From contig JAJDUF010000012.1 in assembly GCA_022826725.1 (NCBI GenBank), positions 62,001 through 126,000 of the forward strand: 64,000 nucleotides of DNA, in the 5' to 3' direction. The stretch's first letter is position 1. Each line of letters begins with the position of its first letter. Below the pieces are notes generated by a model, which searched no databases, was not told the DNA's origin, and worked only from the letters and a program-made list of their open reading frames with translations. The stretch is from Chloroflexota bacterium. GTDB lineage: Bacteria; Chloroflexota; UBA11872; UBA12225; JAJDUF01. A program made the translations under genes and the position numbers. Positions 24,950 to 34,396 of the stretch are shown here, piece after piece.

Positions 24950-25105
24950 CCTCTCCCTGTCCCCTCCCTAAAGGGAAGGAGAGGCATGTCGAGTGCCGCA
25001 CTGACGGGGCCGGGGGGAGTGGCCAGGGCGCCCACAAGGGACGCCCCTACAGGGTGGGGCCGCGTTTGCCCTCACCCCGGCCCTCTCCCAGCGGGAGAGG
25101 GAGTA
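24950..25105. repeat. A-like hairpins with module F
   Basis: CCTCTCC...GGAGAGG at 24950-24984, the F block GGCCAGGGCGCCCACAAGGG from 25021, and CCCTCTCCCAGCGGGAGAGGG at about 25080-25100. They fill the gap between the convergent amidohydrolase and hflC genes and could act as a bidirectional terminator. Confidence 0.6.
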
Positions 25106-25106
25106 C

Positions 25107-26102
25107 CTAGCCTGTGGGTGTCGGGGTGGCCGATGCCGGCGTTGGTGCCGGCGTCGCGGTGGCCGGTGCTGCCGTCGGCGTGGCTGCTGCCGGCACCGGC
25201 GATGTAACCGGCGGTGTGCTCGGTAGTGCGCTAGGTAGCTGAGGCGCATCCGGGCTACGCAGGTACTGGAGCAAGGCCGTGTCGGAGGGCAGGATCAGCA
25301 GCGTGCTGTCGTCAATCACCGCTCGATAGGCCTCCAGCGAGCGCACGTAGTTGTAGAACTCCGGGTCGCGCCCAAAGGCATCGGCATAGATCGCCGCGGC
25401 GCGCGCGTCGCCCTGGCCCTGCAAGTCCTGGGCCTTCTCATAGGCCTCGGCGAGAATAATCTGCTGCTCGCGGTCGGTATCACCGCGAATCTTGCGAGAT
25501 TCTTCTTCGCCCTCGGAGCGGTACCGCTTGGCGATGCGCTGGCGCTCGGCGACCATGCGGTTGAAGACACTGGCGTGGACTTCCTCCGGCAGGTCAGCAC
25601 GCTTGATCCGCACGTCCACGATCTCAATGCCGAAGGGACTGAGGCGCTCTTGGGTAGCGGTCGTCACGCTTTCCATGATCGGCTGGCGCCGCTCGTCAAT
25701 GATCTCCTCCAGCTCATGCTTGGCCAGCTCTGCCCGCAACTGCGAGAAGATGATGTCATCGAGCCGCGACAGGGCCGACCCTTCGGTGCGGATGCGTTCG
25801 AGGAACACCAGCGGCTCGACGATCCGCCACCGCGAGACGTGGTTGACGATGACGCGCTTCTTGTCGAGGGTCAGGTATTCCGTCGGCGCCGGGTCGGAGC
25901 GCAGGATACGCTTCTCGAAACGGTTGACGGCCTGGATGAACGGTATCTTGATGTGCAGACCCGGCGCCGTCACCGTGCGGATGGGTCGGCGGAACTGCGT
26001 GATGACTACCTGATCGGTTTCGTCCACGAAGTAGAAGACTTGTGGCATAGCCAGCGCAGCCAGAATGACCAACGCTAGTACGGCGATTCCCAGTAACTTC
26101 AT
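25107..26102 (-). CDS. hflC: HflC-like membrane protease modulator
   Basis: A 331-residue SPFH/prohibitin-family protein. HflC with HflK forms a membrane complex that regulates the FtsH protease. One N-terminal helix (LLGIAVLALVILAALAM) anchors it; then come the SPFH core (TQFRRPIRTVTAPGLHIKIP, RVIVNHVSRWRIVEP) and the helical stalk (SPFGIEIVDVRIKRADLPEE, YRSEGEEESRKIRGDTDREQ). The last about 60 residues are a Pro/Ala/Thr low-complexity tail (TPTAAPATATPAPTPASATP) that Proteobacterial HflC lacks. The gene follows hflK after 42 bp in one operon. Confidence 0.9.
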   Translation of the reverse strand: MKLLGIAVLALVILAALAMPQVFYFVDETDQVVITQFRRPIRTVTAPGLHIKIPFIQAVNRFEKRILRSDPAPTEYLTLDKKRVIVNHVSRWRIVEPLVFLERIRTEGSALSRLDDIIFSQLRAELAKHELEEIIDERRQPIMESVTTATQERLSPFGIEIVDVRIKRADLPEEVHASVFNRMVAERQRIAKRYRSEGEEESRKIRGDTDREQQIILAEAYEKAQDLQGQGDARAAAIYADAFGRDPEFYNYVRSLEAYRAVIDDSTLLILPSDTALLQYLRSPDAPQLPSALPSTPPVTSPVPAAATPTAAPATATPAPTPASATPTPTG

Positions 26103-26144
26103 CGTGTGATCCTTGTCTCTTCCTTGTCCGTATGCGCGAGCGTC

Positions 26145-27308
26145 TCAGCTGCCAAATCCCGATGCGGCCGCCCCGCCTTGGGCAGAGGTGGCGCCGTCCC
26201 GGAGCGGCAGGAACGGCAAGATGTTGTCACTCATCGGTCCATCGGTGATGACCTTCTCGACGTTGGGTAGGACTTGGTTCATCGTTTCCAAGTAGAGCCG
26301 CGCGCGCGTCACTTGGGGTGCTTTCTCGTACTCCTCCAGCACCTGAATGAACTTGGAGACGTCGCCCTGGGCACGGATGATGCGCTCTTGCTTATAGCCC
26401 TCGGCTTCGAACACCAACCGCTCGGCTTCACCGCGAGCCTTGGGGATCACGTCTTCCGCGTAGCCGCGAGCCTCGTTGATGAGGCGCTCGCGGTCTTCCA
26501 GGGCGCGTACTACGTCGTGGAAAGCGTCCCGGACCTGTTCCGGCGCGTCTACCACTTGGAGCTTGACGTTCTGGACGAGCAGTCCGGCCTGGTAGTCGTC
26601 GAGCTGGCGTTGCATGAAGGCCAGCGTCTGCTCTTCGGCATCGGCGCGGCCGATAGTCAGGAGGTCGTCAATCGTCGTGCTGCCGGCGATGCTCCGCAAG
26701 GCCACCTCCGCGGCATCCTTCAGGACTTCCTCCGGCTCCCGGACATTGAAGAGATATTGGGCGGCGTCGCGCACCCGGTACTGCACGATCATCTGCGCTT
26801 CGACGATGTTCTGGTCACCGGTGAGCATCAATGCTTCCTCGGTCACGCGCTGGGCACGGTCACCGCCGCCGGAGCGGAAGCCAAGCTCTAGCCGCCGCAC
26901 GGCCAACATGTTCACCACGTCTACGCGCTCGATGGGCCAGGGGAGGTGATAGCGCAGGCCGGGGTCGGTCTGGTTGGCGAGCTTGCCAAACTGGCGCACG
27001 ACGCCCTGCTCGCCGGGGCCGACCTGGTAGAAACCGGTGGCGAGCCAGCCGCCGATGATGACGACGACGAGGACGACCCAGAGTCCGGCGCCGCGCCGCA
27101 GGAGGCCCGACCAGCGACCGCTGCGGATGATGTCCCGCACATAGTCTTCAAAATCCTCGCCGTCCCCACCGCCGCGACCGCCGCGACCACCGCCAAAGCG
27201 GCGGCGTGGTGGCTCCTCCGGCGGCCCGCCGTAGACGCGGCGCTCGCGTGGTTGGTCGTCACCGTTTTCTTCAGGGGCAGGCGGGGGATCACCAGGCCGA
27301 CGTGCCAT
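26145..27308 (-). CDS. hflK: HflK-like membrane protease modulator
   Basis: A 387-residue SPFH protein, partner of HflC. The N-terminus (residues about 1-55) is Pro/Arg/Gly-rich with GGGRGGRGGGDGEDFEDYVR, the membrane helix is at about 75-95 (LWVVLVVVIIGGWLATGFYQ), and the SPFH domain follows with GPGEQGVVRQFGKLANQTDP and GLRYHLPWPIERVDVVNM. The stalk shows LQVVDAPEQVRDAFHDVVRA and EDVIPKARGEAERLVFEAEG, both HflK hallmarks. GGAGG lies 7 nt before the ATG. It is first in the hflKC operon. No ftsH is visible in the window. Confidence 0.93.
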   Translation of the reverse strand: MARRPGDPPPAPEENGDDQPRERRVYGGPPEEPPRRRFGGGRGGRGGGDGEDFEDYVRDIIRSGRWSGLLRRGAGLWVVLVVVIIGGWLATGFYQVGPGEQGVVRQFGKLANQTDPGLRYHLPWPIERVDVVNMLAVRRLELGFRSGGGDRAQRVTEEALMLTGDQNIVEAQMIVQYRVRDAAQYLFNVREPEEVLKDAAEVALRSIAGSTTIDDLLTIGRADAEEQTLAFMQRQLDDYQAGLLVQNVKLQVVDAPEQVRDAFHDVVRALEDRERLINEARGYAEDVIPKARGEAERLVFEAEGYKQERIIRAQGDVSKFIQVLEEYEKAPQVTRARLYLETMNQVLPNVEKVITDGPMSDNILPFLPLRDGATSAQGGAAASGFGS

Positions 27309-27482
27309 CGTTTGCCTCCAAGGTTTCCCAAAGATGCCTCGCCATCCGCACCGGATCGTTCATCGAGGCACCGTTGTATCGAACGGGGAGTTTCAGCGCA
27401 TACCGTCCCCGGACCGGCGTGGGCAGGTGGTCATGTTCTCTATCACAGAATAGCATGTCGGCGGTGACGCGCGCAGGCACTG

Positions 27483-27962
27483 TCAACGCTCACGGGCTTC
27501 TTGCAACTCGATCTGGTTGCCAAAGGGATCGAAGAAGAAGATTTGCTCCGCGCCGACGGCAGCCGTCTGGATAACGTAGGGAATGTCGCGCTGGTCCAGG
27601 GCGCTCTTGGCTGCCGCCAGGCTGGTGACGGCCAGTGCCAGGTGGGCCACCTTGCGGCTCATGGGTTCTTGCGTATCGGCGTCCTCCGCCGGTGGCCCGT
27701 TCGGTCGCCCGATAAGATGGATCTGCCGCAAGTGCGCCGGCGGAGGGCCAACCGCGCGGCTGTCTTCCTGCCCAGCGGCGGGCGGGCGGGGGCCGCTCGG
27801 GACGTTGTACCAGTAGCCTGGCGTACCAGGGATGTCCGGGCGTCCCGTATCGAGGGGCAAGCCGAGCAGCTCACCATAGAACTCTTTGGCCTTCGCCAGC
27901 GCGTCGGCATCGCCTTTCCCGATGGGTATTGCGTGGTGCATCAGGCCGACGATCTCAATCAT
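27483..27962 (-). CDS. VOC family (glyoxalase-like) protein
   Basis: A 159-residue protein of the vicinal-oxygen-chelate superfamily. It begins with MHHAIPIGKGDADALAKAKE, then FYGELLGLPLD, and ends with FFFDPFGNQIELQEARE, the usual start and end of a single two-module VOC domain with His near the N-terminus and Glu near the C-terminus as metal ligands. A variable Pro-rich insert lies in the middle (PRPPAAGQEDSRAVGPPPAH). The reaction cannot be predicted. It precedes hflK by 175 bp in opposite reading order (both minus strand), so they may be co-transcribed. Confidence 0.85.
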   Translation of the reverse strand: MIEIVGLMHHAIPIGKGDADALAKAKEFYGELLGLPLDTGRPDIPGTPGYWYNVPSGPRPPAAGQEDSRAVGPPPAHLRQIHLIGRPNGPPAEDADTQEPMSRKVAHLALAVTSLAAAKSALDQRDIPYVIQTAAVGAEQIFFFDPFGNQIELQEARER

Positions 27963-28107
27963 GCCCTCGTCTCCCTCAGCGCGCAGATAGTGAATGACCG
28001 TACCCCTTGGCCCGACATGGTAGCACGACGGCAGCGGTTGCCCCTAGAGCGCGTATGGCTGGGGAGCAGGCCGGTTGCTGCCGTTCCACTGTGCCGGTCC
28101 ATGATGG

Positions 28108-28875
28108 CTACTGGGCTACGGCGGTTAGCTCCATGTCCAGCTTGAACCAGTCTTCCACGGCCAAAATCCGAATCGTGATCTGCGGAATCCCGAAGTCCGC
28201 GTACTTCAGCTCGCTCGTCCCGACCTTGCCCGTCAGCGTGTTGCCCTCCACCTTGGCCGTGCCTTGCCACGCCACCGGCTTGGTGATCTCCCGCACCGTC
28301 AGGTCCCCTTCCAGCACCACCGTCACCTCGGTCCCCTCCTGATACGACTGCGGCACACCCGCCACTCGCTTGAGCACGAACGTGGCCATTGGATACGTGT
28401 TGGATTCCAGGAACCGCCCGCGGATGGCGTTGTCGCGGCGCGAGCTATCGGTCTGGAGGGTCCGCAGGTCCACGGTGATGACGGAGGGCGGATCGGCGGC
28501 CGGCTGCCAGGTGGCGCGGTCGAGGTGGAGGTCTCCGGTGATAGCGGAAGTAGTTCCGGTGACGAAGATGGGTGATGGCTGATCGAAGAACTTCTCACGG
28601 GTAGTGTAGCTGGCCAGCGAGCTATCCCCAGCGACTTGGAAGTGTCTGATGCCGGCGGCCGTTGCCGGAGCGGCGGGGGCCGCTGCGGTTGGTGCCGGTG
28701 CTGTGGTCGGCGGCGGTGCTGGGGTGGTTGCCACTGCCGCTGGCTGTGGCGCCGCCGGCGCAGCCTGGCCGTCGTCACTCTCTTCTGGCCCGCAGCTCAC
28801 GGCGACCAGCGCCGCCAGCGCGGCCAACGAGCGCCGGCGATCCAGGAGCAGTCTGCGTAGTCGGCCGTTGCTCAC
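28108..28875 (-). CDS. YceI family lipoprotein
   Basis: An exported protein of the YceI lipid/isoprenoid-binding beta-barrel family. The proposed 255-residue form starts at GTG 28875 with RRLLLDRRRSLAALAALVAV followed by a cysteine (SCGPEE) that fits a lipobox. A Pro/Ala/Thr linker (residues about 40-75) separates the anchor from the YceI domain: FFDQPSPIFVTGTTSAITGD, VITVDLRTLQTDSSRRDNAI, GDLTVREITKPVAWQGTAKV and ADFGIPQITIRILAVEDWF. The frame is open to 29091 but those upstream residues are unlike a signal peptide. No clear Shine-Dalgarno supports the GTG, so the start is uncertain while the family call is firm. Confidence 0.82.
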   Translation of the reverse strand: MSNGRLRRLLLDRRRSLAALAALVAVSCGPEESDDGQAAPAAPQPAAVATTPAPPPTTAPAPTAAAPAAPATAAGIRHFQVAGDSSLASYTTREKFFDQPSPIFVTGTTSAITGDLHLDRATWQPAADPPSVITVDLRTLQTDSSRRDNAIRGRFLESNTYPMATFVLKRVAGVPQSYQEGTEVTVVLEGDLTVREITKPVAWQGTAKVEGNTLTGKVGTSELKYADFGIPQITIRILAVEDWFKLDMELTAVAQ

Positions 28876-29439
28876 GGGGGCGGTTACTTCTTGCGCGGTC
28901 TCGACACCATCGTCATTAGGACTGCTTGCTGGGGGCACTGAGGAACCTCCTCCTCGTACTCGCTGTGCTCGATCCTGGCGTACCTGCTCGGAGCACGCGG
29001 CAGCGTGGCTACATCCGGTTAGCGTGGCTGCGCTCACGGTCGCCGCGCGTTTCTCCGAGTGTGCAACCCGCACCAAGCGCCGCGAGGACAATCAACAGCC
29101 AGCGACGCCGGGTTTTGGCTGGCGTTCTCATGGTACCCTCTCGTTAACTGACATCCGCAGCATCGCTGCCTCCATGAAGGTACCATGAACACCGCTTAAC
29201 AGCATGGAGGGTTGCGTTCAGCCATGCCTGTGAAGCACCGATCGGTGTCTGGTGTTGATGCTGACCAGCGCAAGCCACAAGACTGCCTCACGTCAAGGTA
29301 TAGCAGGCGAGTATTAACCGCAGGATAAATCCCGGTAAGGCGGTCCACAAACTCGAATCTTCCCGGCCTGGCCTCACGGAGAGCATCCTGCCGGTGCCTG
29401 GCATAATACCCATGGTGCCAGGTGGAGGCCGAGGTTACC
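28876..29439. other. Divergent intergenic region between yceI-like and the 1058-aa membrane protein genes
   Basis: About 560 bp without a supported gene, some of which may encode an N-terminal extension of the YceI protein. It contains the inverted repeat at 29397-29422. I see no tRNA, repeat module or other structured element here. Confidence 0.45.
29397..29422. promoter_or_regulatory. Inverted repeat CCTGGCA-N12-TGCCAGG overlapping a -10-like box
   Basis: The two 7-bp arms are perfect complements. The sequence CATAAT (29402-29407), a possible -10 box, overlaps the left arm, and the right arm ends 17 nt before the proposed GTG start at 29440. It could be an operator or an mRNA hairpin near the ribosome-binding site. 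Confidence 0.45.
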
Positions 29440-32400
29440 GTGAGTGATGCCTACTATGTTGCCCTCAATGGTCTAGCGGGCGGACTGAAGATTCTAGCCG
29501 TCCTCATGGTGCTTGGTATTGTCCCGACTCACTTGCTCCTGCGCGGGGCGCTGCGCCGAGCGTTCTGGCTGGTGGTGCCGCTCGTTGGCTGGGCGATCCT
29601 GGTGGTCACGGCCTACATGCTGCTCCCCGCCCTCAACCTCAGGCTGACCCTGCTGATTATCACGGGCGCCGGAGTGCTGACGACCGCTGTCTGGGTATTG
29701 TGGCGAGTAGCGCGGTGGTGGACGAGACGGCGTGAGGGCCAGCTAGTTGAGCGCGCAGCCGCTACGGTTGCCGTTATACCGCGGCCGGACCTCGCGACGG
29801 TGACGGTGGCGGTGCTCGCTGTGGCGCTCTATCTGCTGGCGCTCGCGCCGCACATCCACCAAGGCTCGCCGCTCCTGCTCGTTCCCAACGGTGACGAGGA
29901 GTACTTTGTGGACCGCCAACTGGGGAGGCTGTCTTCACCCGTTGGCTGGGTTGTTGCCACAGGTTCACAGCACGAGACGATGGGGTGGGCTTACCACCTC
30001 CTAATGGGGCTGCTTACCGTCGTCGCAGACGTACATCCCTATCACGCCGTCATCCTTGCTGGCTATGTGGCGCTGGCTCTTTCCGTGCCGGCGGTCTATC
30101 TGTTTGCGGTCCAGGTGGGTGGCCTGCGGCAGCGGTGGGCATTGGTCGCAGCGGCCCTCGCCGCCGCGCATGGGTTACCCTTGTGGGTTGCATCCTACGG
30201 CTCGGGGCCAAATGCTGCCGCGACGGCCGCCGTGCCGTTCGGCCTCACCCTGCTCCACTATGCGCTCCGTTCGCCCGGGAGACGCGCGGTTCTGCTCGGT
30301 GGACTGGGCGTCACGCTGGCGACGGTGTCCTTTTATCGCGTCACGGCCCTCCTGGCCGCCCAAGTGGGAATCTTGGTGGCCGTGGCGGTGCTGCTCTCCG
30401 CCACGAGGGAGGACCGCCGGCGTCTCGTCGGACGGCTCGCCGGCCTGGCGGGACTCATGCTCGGCTTGGGCTGGCTGACGCATTACCCGGCAGTGATGTT
30501 TGCCTCGCAAAGCCTGGGATCGCTGCTCTGGGGCGACCAACTGACGCACGGCACGGGCTGGGGGTTGACCGTCGTGCCGCCGTGGCAACTGGCCTTGGGG
30601 ACGGAGCTGTGGGGCTTTATCAAGCTGCCGACCACCCCAGCCATTCCGACCATACTCAGCGGCCTCGCCACGGTCTTGGTCGTGCTGGCCGCCGCCTACG
30701 GCCTCTGGCGCACGGGGCGGCGCGACCTCTATATCGTTGCCGTGGTCGCCGCCTACGGTACCTATTGGCTCTACGCTCGCTTCATCAAAGCGTTTCCCTA
30801 TGCCGAGTTCAAGGTCTTCTCGGTCGGCTACTTTCTCGCGCCGGTACTGGTTATCGTGGGCCTCGTGGGCTTGGTCAATGTCCTGGGAAGAAGCCCCGGG
30901 GTGGTTGATGCTCAGGCCGGTGCCGTCCGTCGCTGGCTCACGTCGTGCCGCCCCGGCGCGTTAGCGCTCATCAGTGTTGGCGTGGTGGCGATCTACGGCG
31001 TGACACTGGGCTGGAGCACCTTTGCGAGCGTGCGTTTCTCCTGGGACGGGTGGGGCTGGAACGTGCGTCCGGCGCTGCTGCGGGAGATGGAGACCGTCGT
31101 CCAGGCGGTACCGCCGGACGAGCCGGTGTGGATCTCCAGTGCTTACCCGTGGCCGGTGCCGGCGAGTGAGGTTGTCGTGCGCGAGCATACCGTCGGCCTG
31201 CACTCGCCTTGGCACCAGCGGAGATTCCTGCGATCCAGGGTATTGGGCATGTTGTTCCTCGCGTTCCGTGGGGCCGGCCGAGACGTGTACGGTTTGATCG
31301 GAGGGACCGATTCCCCATATGCCCGCTGGCGCGAGGACGGTCGTTATCGTTGGCTGGTGCTCGGCGCTGAGGAGGAGCCGCGGCTGTGGGGTGCCGACTC
31401 CGCCGATCTTGTGGTGCGTGGTGAGCACTGGCACGTGTATCGCCGCCCGGAGCGTCCGCGTGTGGAGGCGTCCGAGCTAGCCCAGACTGCTGCATCATCT
31501 AGTCGTGAAGAAGTGAGTCGTGTTCACAACGCCGGAGCTGCGGCACCAATCTGCATAGGATTGTGCGACTCCGGTGCGTCGCTCACGGCGAGTTGCGGCT
31601 CGCTTTCTGCGGCGCCCGCTTCGGCTGGCGGTTGGTCCGGGCCGGGCGGTGAGCACGGTTGTGTTGGCCGACTGCGCTTGGGGCTGCTGGCCGGCGGTGA
31701 GGGCGTGGTGCGGCTCAATGGCCTGCCAACTGGTGCGGAGGTGGGAACGAGCCGCGGGCCGCAGGAGCCATTGAGGCAGATTTATGTCACCTTGGGCTTA
31801 TCCTGGTATACGACCGAGATGCTCCGACTCCCACGGACGATCACTCTCTCCGCTGAACCGGGTCTCCCGTTGCGGCTCGTCGCTGCCGAACTGCTTCCTG
31901 CGGACGCGGCAGCGCGATCTTCGGAGGCTCCGCTGGATGATCGGCTCGAAACCGGGCCCAAACCGATTCTACATGGGGTAGCGGTACCGAATGGCAGTCG
32001 GTTGCGGCTGGACTTCTGGTACGTCAATCCGCGCGGGTTCGAGCCGCGCGGTCCCCGCCCGATCCGTGCCAGCCTGGGCAGCTCGCCGCGGCCGTCCGGT
32101 GGTGGCGTGTGGTGGCCGGGCGAGATGGATGTGCGCGCGCCGTTTCAACGCTGGTCGTGGTACTTGGATGCAACCGGTCAGCCAGTGCGGCAGGAGGTCA
32201 ATGAGCGGCCACGGATCGTGCCATACGAGCCAACGTGGCCGTCCTCCGACAAGAAGCAACAGGCATGGCTCTTCTTCAGGCTGGGACGTGGTCATGATAA
32301 ATGGCTAAGCTGGCCGCTGTTCCTGACTACAATCGAGGACGGGGTCGTCCGCCGCGTACATCCGCGGGCGGTATTGCAGACAGTTGTGTTCCCGGAGAGG

Positions 32401-32616
32401 ATGTTTCCAGGACCGGTCGTCCCGGCCCGGTCACTCTTGCCGGACGGCACGCTGGTCAAGGGGACTACTGAGCACGTGTTCTTGGTCAGAAAGGGGGTGC
32501 GCCACTGGATTCCTGATCTCGATACCTTCGAGCGGTGGGGATTCGAGTGGGGACAAGTCCAGCAGATTTCCCCTGAGCTACTCATTCGACTGCCGGTTGG
32601 GTTGCCCTTGCGCTAA
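29440..32616 (+). CDS. Large multi-pass membrane glycosyltransferase-like protein
   Basis: A 1058-residue protein. Residues about 1-530 contain roughly twelve hydrophobic segments, laid out like bacterial membrane glycosyltransferases of the PMT/GT39 (GT-C) class; an Asp-Glu-Glu in VPNGDEEYFVDRQLGR between helices fits the acidic pair usually in the first external loop. Residues about 540-680 are a soluble domain; a region with Ser/Gly/Ala linker follows, and a beta-rich C-terminal half. Near the end GTTEHVFLVRKGVRHWIPDL matches a short surface-protein motif (residue pattern VxLxxGxRxWIPD) seen in many Chloroflexota and cyanobacterial proteins. GTG 29440 is preferred over GTG 29422 because GAGG lies 6 nt before it. 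It is a single gene. Transfer of a glycan to an envelope target is inference. Confidence 0.6.
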   Translation: MSDAYYVALNGLAGGLKILAVLMVLGIVPTHLLLRGALRRAFWLVVPLVGWAILVVTAYMLLPALNLRLTLLIITGAGVLTTAVWVLWRVARWWTRRREGQLVERAAATVAVIPRPDLATVTVAVLAVALYLLALAPHIHQGSPLLLVPNGDEEYFVDRQLGRLSSPVGWVVATGSQHETMGWAYHLLMGLLTVVADVHPYHAVILAGYVALALSVPAVYLFAVQVGGLRQRWALVAAALAAAHGLPLWVASYGSGPNAAATAAVPFGLTLLHYALRSPGRRAVLLGGLGVTLATVSFYRVTALLAAQVGILVAVAVLLSATREDRRRLVGRLAGLAGLMLGLGWLTHYPAVMFASQSLGSLLWGDQLTHGTGWGLTVVPPWQLALGTELWGFIKLPTTPAIPTILSGLATVLVVLAAAYGLWRTGRRDLYIVAVVAAYGTYWLYARFIKAFPYAEFKVFSVGYFLAPVLVIVGLVGLVNVLGRSPGVVDAQAGAVRRWLTSCRPGALALISVGVVAIYGVTLGWSTFASVRFSWDGWGWNVRPALLREMETVVQAVPPDEPVWISSAYPWPVPASEVVVREHTVGLHSPWHQRRFLRSRVLGMLFLAFRGAGRDVYGLIGGTDSPYARWREDGRYRWLVLGAEEEPRLWGADSADLVVRGEHWHVYRRPERPRVEASELAQTAASSSREEVSRVHNAGAAAPICIGLCDSGASLTASCGSLSAAPASAGGWSGPGGEHGCVGRLRLGLLAGGEGVVRLNGLPTGAEVGTSRGPQEPLRQIYVTLGLSWYTTEMLRLPRTITLSAEPGLPLRLVAAELLPADAAARSSEAPLDDRLETGPKPILHGVAVPNGSRLRLDFWYVNPRGFEPRGPRPIRASLGSSPRPSGGGVWWPGEMDVRAPFQRWSWYLDATGQPVRQEVNERPRIVPYEPTWPSSDKKQQAWLFFRLGRGHDKWLSWPLFLTTIEDGVVRRVHPRAVLQTVVFPERMFPGPVVPARSLLPDGTLVKGTTEHVFLVRKGVRHWIPDLDTFERWGFEWGQVQQISPELLIRLPVGLPLR

Positions 32617-32668
32617 TGGTGAGGTCAGCGGTCAGTGACCAGCCGGTCATCTCGGCGGATTGAGTGAG

Positions 32669-34396
32669 TCAGCGCCGCCAGAAGGCCAGCCATTGGAAGC
32701 GCCGCTTCTGCTGCAGGACGCCCCGCACTCGATCCCACGGCTGGCGCAGGATCGCGGCCTCGTCGCGACTGACCGCTGCTGGGCTGTACCGGGCCCGGAC
32801 AAAGGCCTCGGTCAGCGACGTGATGGGTTCGCGCTGTTGTGGCAGGTGGCGAGCGAGCTGCGTGCTGGCCTCGTAGGCGGTGTCACTTTCCTGCCGTCCC
32901 CAGCCCAGCTTGGCCGCCCAGGCGAGCATCGAGAGGTAGAAGTAGATGAGCAGTTGGCGCGGTGCGAGGCGGCCGAGCGCGCGCCGCCCTAGCTCATGGA
33001 AGTCGAGGTCCGTTGTGTCCTCCTGCTGTTGCCCCCGGCGCTTGGCTCGTACACGTACACGTCTGCGCCGTCGTGGGGCCAGCGAGCCGGCGGCACGCCA
33101 CACCCAGGCAATGAAGATGGCAAAGGCATCGCGCAGGGAGCCGACGGCCTCGCCCCAGGCGCTCGCCAGCAGGGAGCGGAACTCGCGCCGCTTGCGCCAC
33201 GCATTCCAGAGCGCATAGAGCGCGATAACCCCGGCAATGGCGCCGGGGATGCCAAAGGTGAGCAGACGCCAGATGATGTTGAGCCAGGACTGTTCTTGCT
33301 CCAGCGACCCAGCCTCGATAGCCTCGCCCTGCCCCTGTTCGATGGTCTCCTGCGAGGCCAGCTCCGGCTCCGGGATGGGGAGCTGGGCATCGGGTAGGAA
33401 CCACGTGAGCGGCGAGAGCAGTAACGCCAAGAGATTGCTGAAGAGCCACGCCAGCCCGCTGAGGACCAGCTTGACCAAAGAAAAGATGGGCGAGAGAAGT
33501 TGGCCGAGCAGTGGCAGCGACCCCACCGCGTCCTCTGCCAGGGTGGTCGGCAGGAGCAGGGCCAGGGCTAGGCCGCACAGCATCAACATGGTGCCAGCGA
33601 CGAGCCAGCGCGGGATCATCCCCGGCTGCACCGCTGCGCCGCTGCGAATCCAGTCGGCGCGGAGCCGATCCAGCCCGGTCTGGGCTGCAAGGACCAGGCC
33701 GAGGAGGAAGTAAAGCAGCAGCAGCAGCATGGGGTCCGTCTGAAGTGGACGGTCGGGAATGAGCAGGTTTGGTCCTAGCTCGGCGACGCCCAGGATGAGC
33801 ATGAGGATCACCCCGCCACCCAGGAAGCGGCCCATGAGTCCTTGCCAGGCGCCGGCGTGGTCTACATAGCGGTAGGGGCTTTCGAGCCAGTCGTGATATT
33901 CGACCGTGCCGGCGGTCGGCGGCAGCTCGCCCGGCTGGAGCGAAAGTAGCTCCAGGTTGCGAGCTACGGCCAAGGCGTACATCCAGACGCCCACGAGCAC
34001 GACGGCCGATCCGATGAGGCTGAAGTCGAAGAAGCTGGTCGGGTTGGTGCGCCACTGGGTCATGTCGGACGCGAGCTGCTCGCCACCCAGGCCGACGTAG
34101 GGGAGGAAGCGCAGCAAGAGCATGATGGGAACGAGCAGCAGCAGCCAGTCTCGCGGCCCGAGATTGCCGGCCGGGCGATAAGGCTGCGAGGTGCTGCGGC
34201 CGCCCAGCAGGATGCCGGCGACGAACGTCACGAATGAGGCCAGAGTGGTGGCGACGGCCTGCGCTTCGCTGGCGCCGGCGCGGAGCAGCAACTGCCACAG
34301 TGCCGCGGCCACGCAGGCGTACATGCCACACACGAGGACGCGCTGGAGGCCGCGGTTACCAAGCCATTGCGACCCGAGCATGGATCCGACGGACAT
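32669..34396 (-). CDS. Membrane protein with C-terminal DUF4129
   Basis: A 575-residue protein with about eight to nine hydrophobic segments (for example RDWLLLLVPIMLLLRFLPYV, MLMLCGLALALLLPTTL, AGVIALYALWNAW) and a cytoplasmic C-terminal DUF4129 domain (residues about 480-560: LAPRQLLIYFYLSMLAWAAK, then ITSLTEAFVRARYSP). DUF4129 normally ends TgpA-type transglutaminases, but no transglutaminase Cys-His-Asp core is visible here. It is the last gene of a MoxR-DUF58-DUF4129 operon and overlaps the DUF58 gene by 41 bp. ATG 34396 has GGAGAGGAAG just before it. Such operons are thought to act in envelope or protein-complex assembly; the precise role is unknown. Confidence 0.75.
   Translation of the reverse strand: MSVGSMLGSQWLGNRGLQRVLVCGMYACVAAALWQLLLRAGASEAQAVATTLASFVTFVAGILLGGRSTSQPYRPAGNLGPRDWLLLLVPIMLLLRFLPYVGLGGEQLASDMTQWRTNPTSFFDFSLIGSAVVLVGVWMYALAVARNLELLSLQPGELPPTAGTVEYHDWLESPYRYVDHAGAWQGLMGRFLGGGVILMLILGVAELGPNLLIPDRPLQTDPMLLLLLYFLLGLVLAAQTGLDRLRADWIRSGAAVQPGMIPRWLVAGTMLMLCGLALALLLPTTLAEDAVGSLPLLGQLLSPIFSLVKLVLSGLAWLFSNLLALLLSPLTWFLPDAQLPIPEPELASQETIEQGQGEAIEAGSLEQEQSWLNIIWRLLTFGIPGAIAGVIALYALWNAWRKRREFRSLLASAWGEAVGSLRDAFAIFIAWVWRAAGSLAPRRRRRVRVRAKRRGQQQEDTTDLDFHELGRRALGRLAPRQLLIYFYLSMLAWAAKLGWGRQESDTAYEASTQLARHLPQQREPITSLTEAFVRARYSPAAVSRDEAAILRQPWDRVRGVLQQKRRFQWLAFWRR

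Noticed and set aside
32617..32668. GTCAGCGGTCAGTGACC-type short repeat and a similar one at 35700
   Set aside because: Two short GTCAG-rich patches are too brief and degenerate to call a repeat family from this window.
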